Part shown: positions 7,950 through 15,456 of the stretch, in pieces
How positions within the stretch are numbered: position 1 is the stretch's first letter
Layout: each line of letters starts with the position of its first letter
Assembly (NCBI RefSeq): GCF_001270745.1
Contig: NZ_LFXL01000032.1
Span: 1 to 64,000, forward strand
Direction: 5' to 3'
DNA length: 64,000 nucleotides
Source: Jiangella muralis
GTDB lineage: Bacteria > Actinomycetota > Actinomycetes > Jiangellales > Jiangellaceae
Position numbers and translations under genes: made by a program
Notes under the pieces: generated by a model
What the model saw: the letters and a program-made list of their open reading frames with translations, nothing else
What the model was told of the DNA's origin: nothing
Databases searched by the model: none

Positions 7950-8165
7950 TCTGCCCGTTGCCCTATCGCGGAGCCCTCGCGATGGCCTAGAAACGAAGTA
8001 TGGACCGCAAGGTCCACAGCACGGCGGAGGGAACCCACGCGGCGATCAACCCATGTACGGGCAGTCGTCCCCGGGAATGCCGGGGCGACGGACGAAAAGC
8101 ACGCACTGGTAACCCGTCTCAGCTGTGTCAGCGGCGGCGCCCTACCTCACGCGGGGCGCCGCTCG
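7950..8165 (+). ncRNA. structured RNA candidate at the Ms1/MTS2823 position
   Basis: The gap between the last gene and the Rv3662c-like gene contains a run of stems: ATCGCG/CGCGAT (7965-7970/7978-7983); TGGACC-gcaa-GGTCCA (8001-8016), a GNRA tetraloop hairpin; ACGGG/CCCGT (8057-8061/8113-8117) enclosing GTCG-t-CCCCGG/CCGGGG-CGAC (8064-8089); CAGC/GCTG (8017-8020/8122-8125); and a GC-rich final hairpin (8133-8163). In mycobacteria the RNA-polymerase-binding Ms1 RNA lies between the Rv3661 and Rv3662c genes on this strand. Here two extra genes precede it. Identity is inferred from synteny and structure, not sequence match; ends are approximate. Confidence 0.45.
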
Positions 8166-8346
8166 CATGTGCGTGACGCCACTCCCGCGCGTCTGACACC
8201 ACCGGGCCAACGCGGCGCCGCCGCTCGACATCGTTCGACCGCGACGCGCCTCCACCGCTGCACGCCGCCCGGCCCTGCGCGCGACCCATTCGGCCGGTCT
8301 GACGCCGCAAGCCGGGCCTGTCGCAGCCGCGCCGCCGCCGATCAGG

Positions 8347-9081
8347 TCAGCCCGCCTCGGACACCGCCGTCCGCACCCGTTCGGCCAGCGTGAGCCCCAC
8401 CTCGGCGCCGCGCGCGTAGGCGTCCGCACACTGACGAATCCAGGCGCCGACGCCGTCGGGCGCGCCACTCGCGTACGCCTGTGCCACCGGTTCGTACGCC
8501 CGCTCCAACGCGCGATGCCCGGCCTCCGGCACGCTCACAGCCTTGGTGTCGACGCCCAGCGACACCAGGACGACGCGTTCGGCGGCCCGCGCGACTACGC
8601 CGTCCGCAGCGCCGAACGGACGCATCGCGAGCAGCTCACCGTGCACCAGCGCCGCGACCACGACGCCCGGCGCCTCGGTCGGTGCCGTCGCGAGCCGCAG
8701 CAACTGGTCCAGCCGTGCGGCGTCGACGGTGGCGAGTGGCCGGCCCAACTGCGACGCATCGGTGACGAGATCGCGCGCCGCCAGCATGTGCAACCGGGCC
8801 AGGGCCTGCCGTGGCGACCGTCCCCACACCTGGGCCAGTTCGGGCACGGCCGCCGTGACCCGCAGCGCGCCCTGCAGGACGGGATCGTCGACGGCCTCGG
8901 GGTCGCCGCCGTCGAGGGCCGCCGACGCCTGGGCGCCGTGGAGCGCGGACAGCGCCGCCACCCGTCCGGCGTCGCGGCGCATGACGGGATGCCGGAGCAG
9001 GGCGTCGACAGAGCTACGGGCCTGCGCGGCAGCCGCGCCGACGCCGGTCAGGGTGAGCACCCCCGCGAGCGGATCGTCCAT
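8347..9081 (-). CDS. Fic-like protein with degenerate motif (Rv3662c type)
   Basis: 244 residues from ATG at 9081, mostly alpha-helical. Residues 147-165 read H-GELLAMR-PF-GAA-DG-VVA-R, which lines up with the Fic core HxF(x)DGNGRxxR but lacks its NGR portion, so AMPylation activity is doubtful. This gene follows the HAD phosphatase in many actinobacteria and is often labelled oxidoreductase or hypothetical. Function unknown. It is divergent from the ArsR-type regulator, sharing a 64-base AT-rich promoter region. Confidence 0.7.
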   Translation of the reverse strand: MDDPLAGVLTLTGVGAAAAQARSSVDALLRHPVMRRDAGRVAALSALHGAQASAALDGGDPEAVDDPVLQGALRVTAAVPELAQVWGRSPRQALARLHMLAARDLVTDASQLGRPLATVDAARLDQLLRLATAPTEAPGVVVAALVHGELLAMRPFGAADGVVARAAERVVLVSLGVDTKAVSVPEAGHRALERAYEPVAQAYASGAPDGVGAWIRQCADAYARGAEVGLTLAERVRTAVSEAG

Positions 9082-9107
9082 GCCGTCAGCCTAGCCAGAA
9101 AACCCCA

Positions 9108-9137
9108 TTGACAAAAATCTACTTTACATACAAGAAT
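9108..9137 (+). promoter_or_regulatory. probable promoter of the ArsR-SRPBCC-MFS operon
   Basis: TTGACA at 9108-9113 is a perfect -35 hexamer. AAGAAT at 9132-9137 is an acceptable -10 with 18 bases between. The ATG at 9146 is only eight bases further, so the mRNA would be leaderless or nearly so. The region is strikingly AT-rich for this genome. Confidence 0.55.
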
Positions 9138-9145
9138 CTCTTCAC

Positions 9146-9724
9146 ATGAAGGACGTGCTGTACCTCGACGAGGTCGACAGAGCCGAAGCGCTGATGAAGC
9201 CGCAGCGCGTCGAAGTGCTGCGCCAGCTCGCCGAGCCGCACTCGTGCACCGAGGTCGCGAAGGCGCTCGGCCAGACGCCGCAGTGGGTCTATTACCACGT
9301 GAAGCGCCTGGTCGACGCCGGCCTGGCCACCCGCGTGAGCGAGCGTCGGGTGCGCGGCATCAACGAGGGCGTGTACCAGGCGACGGCGCGGTCGTACTGG
9401 CTGTCGCCGCGGCTGGTCGGCCGGCTCGGGCCACGCCGCGCCCGCGACGCGCTCAGCCTCGGCTACCTGCTCGACCTCATGGAGGACGTGCAGGACGACG
9501 TCGCGACCATCGCCGAGCTCGCCGGCAGCCCGGCCGCGCCGGAACTGCCGTCGATCGGCGTGTCCGGCGAGATCCGCGTGCGCCCCGACCGGCGCCAGGA
9601 GTTCCTCGCCGACCTCCAGTCCACCCTTCAGGACCTCTTCACCCGCTACGGCGGCGCCGAGGGCGACGAGTTCCGCCTCGCGGTCGCGCTGTACCCACGC
9701 CTCGTCAAGGAGACCCCACGATGA
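9146..9724 (+). CDS. ArsR-like winged-helix transcriptional regulator
   Basis: 192 residues. The N-terminal half is a winged helix: MKPQRVEVLRQLAEPHSCTEVA, then the recognition helix ALGQTPQWVYYHVKRLVDAG and wing LATRVSERRVRGINEGVYQA. The C-terminal half (EIRVRPDRRQEFLADLQSTLQDLF) is helical and probably mediates dimerisation or sensing. It overlaps the SRPBCC gene by ATGA and probably represses its own operon, which encodes a lipid-like ligand-binding protein and an efflux pump. No cysteine metal site is visible, so metal sensing is unlikely. Confidence 0.82.
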   Translation: MKDVLYLDEVDRAEALMKPQRVEVLRQLAEPHSCTEVAKALGQTPQWVYYHVKRLVDAGLATRVSERRVRGINEGVYQATARSYWLSPRLVGRLGPRRARDALSLGYLLDLMEDVQDDVATIAELAGSPAAPELPSIGVSGEIRVRPDRRQEFLADLQSTLQDLFTRYGGAEGDEFRLAVALYPRLVKETPR

Positions 9725-10596
9725 CCCCGCCCACCCTGTTGCGCGCCCGCGCGCAGGCCCCGCTGGCCACGGTCCACCGCGCGCTCACCGACGCCGATGC
9801 CCTGCGCAGCTGGCTGGCCGAGCATGCTGACGTCGACCCCGTGCGGCAGCGGTACGTGTTCTGGGGCCGCTACACGCCCGACGGCGCCGACCCTCGGCAG
9901 CGCCTCGTCCACCTCGACGACACCACCATCCGGTTCATCTGGCCACTCGGCGACGAGGACACGACGACGGAGATCTCGCTGGCCGAGGACGGGCCGGACG
10001 CCACGCTCATCACGCTCACGCAGAGCCATGTGCCGCCGTGGAGCGTCGCCCTGGCCGAGACGCACATCCGCGGCATGCTCCCGACGTTCTGGGCGCTCTC
10101 GATCGCCAACCTCATCGACTTCGTCGAGGGCCGCGACCTCACCCCGAAGTGCGACTTCACCACGCTGCGCATGCGCGGCGAGGTGACCATCGGCGCGACG
10201 CCCGGCGAGGTCTACGACTCGCTGATCGATCCCGAGAAGTACCGCCAGTGGTTCGGCGCGAACGTCGACATCGAACAGCGTGTCGGCGGCCGGTTCGCGA
10301 TGGGCAGCTTCGACCTCGACGACGAGCCGGCGATCATCGCCGAGCTGGAACCCGACCGCAAGGTGGTGCTCGAGTGGCCGTCGCTGGTCGCCACCTGGGA
10401 GCTCGAAGGCACCGACGGCGGCACTCGGCTGACGTTTGTGAACAGCGGCTTCGACGAGAAGCACCCGCCGTACGGCGGCTGGCTCGGCTGGCTCGGCGGC
10501 GTCGCGGCGCTGCGCCGCTATCACGAGGTGCGGCCTGACGTCATCTGGGTCGACATCCGCCTGCCCGGTCTCCCCGACGGCATGCTGGCGGACTGA
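9721..10596 (+). CDS. tandem SRPBCC/AHSA1-domain protein
   Basis: 291 residues from the ATG overlapping the regulator stop. Two SRPBCC units occur in tandem: residues about 8-140 (ARAQAPLATVHRALTDADALRSWL) and 150-285 (MRGEVTIGATPGEVYDSLIDPEKYRQWF, with GGRFAMGSFDLDDEPAIIAELEPDRKVVLEWP). This helix-grip fold binds hydrophobic ligands, and ArsR-SRPBCC pairs are a common actinobacterial arrangement. The ligand is unknown. Three bases separate it from the efflux gene. Confidence 0.82.
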   Translation: MTPPTLLRARAQAPLATVHRALTDADALRSWLAEHADVDPVRQRYVFWGRYTPDGADPRQRLVHLDDTTIRFIWPLGDEDTTTEISLAEDGPDATLITLTQSHVPPWSVALAETHIRGMLPTFWALSIANLIDFVEGRDLTPKCDFTTLRMRGEVTIGATPGEVYDSLIDPEKYRQWFGANVDIEQRVGGRFAMGSFDLDDEPAIIAELEPDRKVVLEWPSLVATWELEGTDGGTRLTFVNSGFDEKHPPYGGWLGWLGGVAALRRYHEVRPDVIWVDIRLPGLPDGMLAD

Positions 10597-10599
10597 GCC

Positions 10600-12057
10600 A
10601 TGACCACCACCGACGTCGCGCCTCGGGCCGGTCGCCGCGAGTACGCCGGGCTGGCCGTCCTCACGCTGCCCACCACCCTCGTATCGCTGGACATGAGCGT
10701 GCTGTACCTGGCGCTGCCGCATCTCGGCGCCGACCTCGGCGCGAGCAGCCTGCAGCAGCTGTGGATCACCGACGTGTACGGGTTCATGGTCGCCGGGCTG
10801 CTGATCACGATGGGCACCATCGGCGACCGCATCGGCCGGCGCCGGCTGCTGCTCATCGGTGCCGCCGCGTTCACCGTCGCGTCGGTCGTGGCTGCCTACT
10901 CCACCAGCGCCGAGATGCTCATCGTCAGCCGCGCGCTCCTGGGTGTCGCCGGCGCGACTCTGATGCCGTCGACGCTGACCCTGATCAGCACGATGTTCCG
11001 CGACCCACGCCAGCACGGCATGGCCATCGCGATCTGGATGGCCTGCTTCATGGGCGGCCTGGCGCTCGGCCCGATCATCGGCGGCGTGTTGCTGGAGCAT
11101 TTCTGGTGGGGTTCGGTGTTCCTGCTCGGCGTGCCGGTGATGCTGCTGCTCCTGGCCACCGGGCCGGCGGTGCTGCCGGAGTACCGCAACCCGGTGGGCG
11201 GGCGGCTCGACCCGGCCAGCGTGGCGCTCTGCCTGGGGACCGTGCTGCCGCTGGTCTACGGGCTGAAGGAGATCTCCCGCGACGGTGTCAGGGTGCTGCC
11301 CGCGGTGGCGGTCGTCGTCGGGCTGCTGGCCGGACGCTGGTTCGTCCGGCGACAGCGGCGACTGGCCGAGCCGATGCTCGACCTACGGTTGTTCGGCAAT
11401 CGGACGTTCACCGCCGGGCTGACCATCTCGACGATCGCCGGGGTCATGGCCGGCAGCCAGCTGTTCGTCTACCTGTACCTCCAACTGGTGGCCGGCCTGT
11501 CGCCGCTCGACGCCGCGCTGTGGCTGCTGCCGTCGGCGCTGGTGACGATCGTCAGCCTGCAGGTCGCGCCGCTGCTGGCCCGGCGGTTCGCGCCGGCACG
11601 GGTCATGGCGGCCGGTCTGGTGCTCGTCGCCGCGGGATACGTCCTGCTCACCCGGGTCGATGGATCCGGCTCGCTCGGGCTGCTGATCACCGGTCTCGTG
11701 GTGACGGCGGTCGGCATCGGGCCGATGGCCGGGCTCAGCATGGGGCTGGCGCTCGGCTCCGTCCGGCCCGAGCAGGCCGGCTCCGCGGCGGCCATGTCCG
11801 AGACGGCGGGCGAGTTCGGCATCGCCGCCGGGGTCGCCGTCATGGGGGTCATCGGCACCGCGATCTACCGCCACGGCGCCGACGCCGACCAGCTGCCCGC
11901 GCCCGGCGGCGACCTGGCCGCCGGCGTACGCGACGCGCTGGCCGGCGCACTCAACGGCACGGCCACCGTGAGCGCGGTGATCGCCGTAGGCCTCGGCGTG
12001 CTCGCGCTGGCCGGCCTACGCCACGTCCGGCCGGTCGGCGCCGAGGAGTCGACGTGA
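10600..12057 (+). CDS. DHA2-type MFS multidrug efflux transporter
   Basis: 485 residues with about 14 hydrophobic segments. Typical DHA2 motifs are visible: LDMSVLYLALPHLGADLG near the first helix, motif A GTIGDRIGRRRLLLIGAAAF, motif B-like SRALLGVAGATLMPSTLTLI and the motif C-like GGLALGPIIGGVLLEHFWWG. Proton-driven export of drugs or amphipathic compounds is the family role. It is last in the ArsR-SRPBCC-MFS operon, suggesting that the regulator senses an exported compound. Confidence 0.88.
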   Translation: MTTTDVAPRAGRREYAGLAVLTLPTTLVSLDMSVLYLALPHLGADLGASSLQQLWITDVYGFMVAGLLITMGTIGDRIGRRRLLLIGAAAFTVASVVAAYSTSAEMLIVSRALLGVAGATLMPSTLTLISTMFRDPRQHGMAIAIWMACFMGGLALGPIIGGVLLEHFWWGSVFLLGVPVMLLLLATGPAVLPEYRNPVGGRLDPASVALCLGTVLPLVYGLKEISRDGVRVLPAVAVVVGLLAGRWFVRRQRRLAEPMLDLRLFGNRTFTAGLTISTIAGVMAGSQLFVYLYLQLVAGLSPLDAALWLLPSALVTIVSLQVAPLLARRFAPARVMAAGLVLVAAGYVLLTRVDGSGSLGLLITGLVVTAVGIGPMAGLSMGLALGSVRPEQAGSAAAMSETAGEFGIAAGVAVMGVIGTAIYRHGADADQLPAPGGDLAAGVRDALAGALNGTATVSAVIAVGLGVLALAGLRHVRPVGAEEST

Positions 12058-12060
12058 CCC

Positions 12061-12490
12061 CAGGCGGCGCGAGCCTGAGCGACCCTGCGCCCATTCAGCG
12101 GAGTACCGGCACGGGGCAATCGGCCGGACGACGCCAGGCTGGACCACCGGCGCACCCACGACAAGGCGCCGGTATGGGCCGAGCGACCGGACGACGCGAG
12201 CCCGAGCGGCCGGCACCCTTACGACAGAGCACCGGCACGGGTCAGCGACCCAGCCCGACGCGAACCCGAGCGACCGCCACGGGTCAGCGACCCAGCCCGA
12301 CGCGAACCCGAGCGACCGCCACACGCACGACGAGGCACCGGCATGGGCCGAGCGACTGGACGACGCGCGGCCCGGGCGACCCGGCGGCCCCCGACGGGCC
12401 GCCGGCATGGAGTCAGCGACCCGGCGACGCGAGTCCGGGAGACCGGCGCCCACACGACGGAGCGCCGGCATGGGCAAGGGATCCTGCGAC
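12061..12490. repeat. 63/64-bp minisatellite, six units, with an inner 42-bp duplication
   Basis: The motif (A/G)CCGGCA(C/T)GGG begins at 12105, 12168, 12231, 12337, 12401 and 12464. Spacing is 63-64 bases except one interval of 106. That interval is explained by an exact 42-bp duplication (12241-12282 and 12283-12322). Between the motifs, CGACGCGAGCCCGAGCG-like blocks recur with substitutions. The array fills the whole gap between the efflux gene and the kinase gene; no start codon with a ribosome site is seen in it. Confidence 0.85.
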
Positions 12491-12514
12491 GCGAGCGCGG
12501 ACCAGGGCAGCAGC

Positions 12515-13516
12515 GTGAGCACCACGGTGTGGTCGTCCGCGGCGTGGCTGACGGAGGCGACCGGCTGGCTCGACGACCGGCTCGCCGAGGCAGGCCGGGT
12601 CCGCACCGGTCCAGTGAGCCGGCCGCACCTGCGCCCATGGGGCACGGTCCTCACGGCGCCGACCGACCACGGCCCGGTCTGGCTCAAGGCGCCGGGCCCG
12701 GAGACGGCCTTCGAGGTGCCGTTGTACGGGCTGCTGGCGCGAGTCGTGCCTGACCACGTGCTGGTGCCGATCGCCGCCGACGCAGAGCACGGCAGGCTGC
12801 TGCTCCCCGACGGCGGCCCGCCCGTGGGCGACGGGCCGAAAGCCGAGGACCTGCCGGACGTGCTGGCGACGATCGTGCCGCAGTACGCCGCACTGCAGCG
12901 CGTCCTCGCCGGCCACGTCGACGACCTCGTCAGATTCGGCGTGGCCGACATGCGGCCGGCGACGTTGCCCGACCGGCTGGACGAGGCCGTCGATGCGATC
13001 GGGCGCTACCTCGGCCGGCACGCCTCCGACGACGACCGCGCCGCCCTGCGCCGGGTCGCCGCCGCCCGGCCAGCGGTCGTGGAGTGGTGCGATCGGCTGG
13101 CGGGCGGGGTTGCGCCGGCCAGCCTGGACCACAACGACCTGCACGTCTGGAACATCCTGACGACGCCGTCGGGCCGGCCTCGCTTCTACGACTGGGGCGA
13201 CGCCGTCGTGGCGCACCCGTTCGCCAGCATGCTGGTGACGCTCGGCTTCCTGCGCTCCGAACTACGGCTCACCGACGACGACCCACGGCTGCTGCGGGTG
13301 CGCGACGCCTACCTCGCGGAGTTCGCCGACCTCGGCTCGCGGGCGGCGCTGGTGCCAGAGCTCGAACTGGCCTGCCGCGTCGGCTCCATCGCGCGGTCGT
13401 TGGTGTGGCTGCGGGCGGTCCGGACGGAGGACTTCGAGCAGGCCGGCGCATTCGGCCGGGCGCCGTTGGAGACACTGGCCGCACTGTTGGCGGAGTCGCC
13501 GTTCGACCTCGGCTGA
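12515..13516 (+). CDS. aminoglycoside-phosphotransferase-fold kinase
   Basis: 333 residues from GTG at 12515; the open frame extends upstream but only into the repeat array. The catalytic loop is LDHNDLHVWNIL near residues 204-215 (Brenner-type HxDxxxxN) and the metal motif is FYDWGDAVVAHPF with Asp near 226. The fold phosphorylates small molecules such as aminoglycosides, choline or homoserine; the actual substrate cannot be assigned, and resistance should not be assumed. It stands alone between two repeat arrays. Confidence 0.8.
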   Translation: MSTTVWSSAAWLTEATGWLDDRLAEAGRVRTGPVSRPHLRPWGTVLTAPTDHGPVWLKAPGPETAFEVPLYGLLARVVPDHVLVPIAADAEHGRLLLPDGGPPVGDGPKAEDLPDVLATIVPQYAALQRVLAGHVDDLVRFGVADMRPATLPDRLDEAVDAIGRYLGRHASDDDRAALRRVAAARPAVVEWCDRLAGGVAPASLDHNDLHVWNILTTPSGRPRFYDWGDAVVAHPFASMLVTLGFLRSELRLTDDDPRLLRVRDAYLAEFADLGSRAALVPELELACRVGSIARSLVWLRAVRTEDFEQAGAFGRAPLETLAALLAESPFDLG

Positions 13517-13544
13517 CGCAGCGATCCGGCCCACCAGACCACGT

Positions 13545-13683
13545 TCACCGGACGACTCCGGCCAGGACGTTGCGCACCTCGGCACCGGACCAGCCGAGGC
13601 CGGCCGAACCCTTCGGGGTCGCCGGTGACGCTCGCCAGGCGACCGCGCTGGACGGCCACGTCTGCCGCCGTCGATCGAGCCAT
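13545..13683 (-). pseudogene. possible small frameshifted gene
   Basis: An ATG at 13683 has an excellent GGAGGAG site seven bases upstream (13697-13691). It reads MARSTAADVAVQRGRLASV then TGDPEGFG, after which that frame becomes arginine-rich and runs antisense through the kinase gene. The adjacent frame continues plausibly as GLGWSGAEVRNVLAGVVR and stops at 13545. Joining the two would give a protein of about 46 residues. It looks like a short gene broken by a one- or two-base indel, but I do not recognise the family. Confidence 0.35.
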
Positions 13684-13740
13684 GACGCACCTCCTCCGGG
13701 CGCAGGTCGGCTGGCCGGCACCGTCCGCAGCACGGGCGGC

Positions 13741-14212
13741 GACGGCCAGGCATGGACTTGCAAAGCGGCTGGACACCCAGCGCCGCTCGGCGGACCGGCG
13801 CGACCGCTCAGCGGACCGGTCCTCGCGGGCCGGCGACGCCCAGCCACGGGCTTGCTCAGCGGCTGGACACCCAGCCGCCGCGACGCTGCGGCCCCCAGCC
13901 GGGACGCGCCGGCGGCCAATCGCGCCGCTCAGCGGACCGGTCCTCGCGGCCCGGCGACGCCCAGCCACGGGCTTGCTCAGCGGCTGGACACCCAGCCGCC
14001 GCGACGCTGCGGCCCCCAGCCGGGACGCGCCGGCGGCCAATCGCGCCGCTCAGCGGACCGGTCCTCGCGGCCCGGCGACGCCCAGCCACGGGCTTGCTCA
14101 GCGGCTGGACACCCAGCCGCCGCGACGCTGCGGCCCCCAGCCGGGACGCGCCGGCGGCCAATCGCGCCGCTCAGCGGACCGGTCCTCGCGGCCCGGCGAC
14201 GCCCAGCCACGG
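13741..14212. repeat. 121-bp tandem repeat running into the 3' end of the DUF1707 gene
   Basis: Near-identical 121-bp units begin at 13804, 13925, 14046 and 14167 (the last is cut off after about 46 bases). The first unit shows one mismatch. A degenerate partial unit precedes them at 13741-13785. Each unit contains the perfect hairpin CGGCTGG-acac-CCAGCCG. The DUF1707 stop codon (14098-14100) lies inside the third unit, and equivalent stops recur at 13856 and 13977. Because 121 is not a multiple of three, the copies lie in different frames. Confidence 0.93.
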
Positions 14213-14763
14213 CGGCTCGGCTCGTCCGAACCCGCCTGACTCGAACCGTCGCGGCCGAAATCGTCCCAGCCACGGCGGCTCGACCCGTCCCAGCGACCAC
14301 CGGGCGGACCCCAGCCACGACGACCGGGCGAACCCCAGCCGGAAGCTCCCCAGCCGGACCGCGGGCCGCCGTCGTGCCCGTACCAGTGCCGACGCCGTCC
14401 GGGCGGCCCGCCGAACAGGAACAGCAGTCCGAACACGAACAGCAGCCACGGCGCCGTCCAGACGATGAGGAACAGCAGCCCGCCGAACGCCATCATCGCC
14501 ACGGGCGCCAGGAGCAGCAACCGGGGCAACGACCGCGGCCCACGCGCCCGCGGCTCCGGCGACGAACCGGCCCGGACGGCGATCGGCTGCGGCAGGTCGG
14601 TGAAGAGCTCGTCGAGGTCGTCGGCGTACCGCGCCGACCAGGCGCGGCCGGACCGCTCGTCGAACTCGTCCTTGGTGAGCCGGCCCGCGGCGAAGTGCTC
14701 GCCAAGGGCGGACACGGCGGCGTCGCGTTCGGCGTCGCCGACCCGGAAGGCCGGCCCGCTCAT
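14098..14763 (-). CDS. DUF1707 membrane protein with Gly/Trp/Arg-rich tail
   Basis: 221 residues. Residues 5-57 are the DUF1707 (SHOCT-like) domain: FRVGDAERDAAVSALGEHF, GRLTKDEFDERSGRAWSARY and DLDELFTDLP. One or two membrane helices follow (LLLLAPVAMMAFGGLLFLIV, APWLLFVFGLLFLFGG). The remaining 80 residues are a low-complexity tail with repeated (R)GW blocks, whose last part is encoded by the 121-bp tandem repeat. The ATG overlaps the PadR stop (ATGA), so the two are co-translated. Function unknown; such pairs with PadR are common in actinobacteria. Confidence 0.85.
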   Translation of the reverse strand: MSGPAFRVGDAERDAAVSALGEHFAAGRLTKDEFDERSGRAWSARYADDLDELFTDLPQPIAVRAGSSPEPRARGPRSLPRLLLLAPVAMMAFGGLLFLIVWTAPWLLFVFGLLFLFGGPPGRRRHWYGHDGGPRSGWGASGWGSPGRRGWGPPGGRWDGSSRRGWDDFGRDGSSQAGSDEPSRRGWASPGREDRSAERRDWPPARPGWGPQRRGGWVSSR

Positions 14764-15359
14764 CGGGGGCCACCTTCCTGGTCGTCACCGTCGGCCAGGA
14801 TGCCGTACAGCTTGCGCCGGGTGTCAGCCAGCACCTCGCGGGCGCGGGCCTGCTGGTCGGCGCTGCCCGTGGCCATGATCTGCCACAACGCCTGTGCCGT
14901 CTGGCCGACGAGCGGACGCAGCCCGGCCGCGTCGTCGTCCTCGGCGTTGGCCGACATCGACTCCCACGGCGCGTTGACCTCGGCCTCGTGCTCTTGGACG
15001 TACGTCTCGCCCTCGGAGGTCAGCCGGAACGTGCGCCGGCCGCTTGCCTCGTCGGCCTGGATGAGCCCCTCGTCCTCGAGCTGCTGCAGCGTCGGGTAGA
15101 TCGAGCCGGGGCTCGGCTTCCATGCGCCGCCGCTGCGCTCGGCGATCTCCTGGATCATCTGGTAACCGTTCATCGGCCGGTCGGCCAGCACGCCCAGGAT
15201 CGCCGCGCGGATGTCGCCACGGCGCGCCTTCGGGCCTCGCCGCGCCCAAGGCGGCCCACCCCACGGGCCACCGCCCCACGGCGGTCCACCCCAGGAGCCG
15301 CGGCCCCCTCCGAACATGTCCCATGGCCCGGAGCCGTGTCCTCCGCGTCGTCCGTGCAT
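14760..15359 (-). CDS. PadR-family transcriptional regulator
   Basis: 199 residues from ATG at 15359; a GTG nine bases upstream is an alternative start. The first 40 residues are Gly/Trp/Pro-rich (MFGGGRGSWGGPPWGGGPW), then comes the PadR winged helix RGDIRAAILGVLADRPMNGY, QMIQEIAERSGGAWKPSPGSIYPTLQQLEDEGLI and the wing SGRRTFRLTSEGE. The C-terminal helical region should dimerise. It overlaps DUF1707 by four bases and has a large palindrome upstream, so autoregulation is likely. Confidence 0.88.
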   Translation of the reverse strand: MHGRRGGHGSGPWDMFGGGRGSWGGPPWGGGPWGGPPWARRGPKARRGDIRAAILGVLADRPMNGYQMIQEIAERSGGAWKPSPGSIYPTLQQLEDEGLIQADEASGRRTFRLTSEGETYVQEHEAEVNAPWESMSANAEDDDAAGLRPLVGQTAQALWQIMATGSADQQARAREVLADTRRKLYGILADGDDQEGGPR

Positions 15360-15381
15360 CGCCCTCACCCACTCTTCCGTT

Positions 15382-15420
15382 GAACGGTCGCGATACTTAG
15401 ACGATATATCGCGATCGTTC
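15382..15420. promoter_or_regulatory. 14-bp-arm palindrome between padR and the methyltransferase gene
   Basis: GAACGGTCGCGATA (15382-15395) and TATCGCGATCGTTC (15407-15420) are inverted copies with one mismatch, 11 bases apart. The inner part TCGCGATA/TATCGCGA is perfect. It is AT-rich at its centre (ACGATATATC) and lies between two divergent genes, so it is the likely PadR operator and may control both. Confidence 0.7.
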
Positions 15421-15456
15421 AGGCGACAACCCCTTGGGCGGAGTTACGCTCACGAG

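Noticed and set aside
7950-8165. c-di-AMP (ydaO-type) riboswitch, because of GGGAACCCA and AACCCGTC...CAGC strings
   Set aside because: The diagnostic GGGTGAAT and CAGCTAAC segments are missing and no target gene follows on the same strand.
8169-8393. 74-residue plus-strand frame after the structured RNA
   Set aside because: No ribosome site, biased composition, and it overlaps the Fic-like gene antisense.
12515-13516. Aminoglycoside resistance gene
   Set aside because: Only the general kinase fold is visible; nothing points to a specific antibiotic substrate.
13856-14161. Extra minus-strand open frames in the 121-bp array
   Set aside because: They are frame-shifted echoes of the DUF1707 tail created by repeat expansion and have no ribosome sites of their own.
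12061-14212. CRISPR array, because of regularly spaced repeats
   Set aside because: Repeats are directly adjacent units with no unique spacers, and no cas genes lie nearby.
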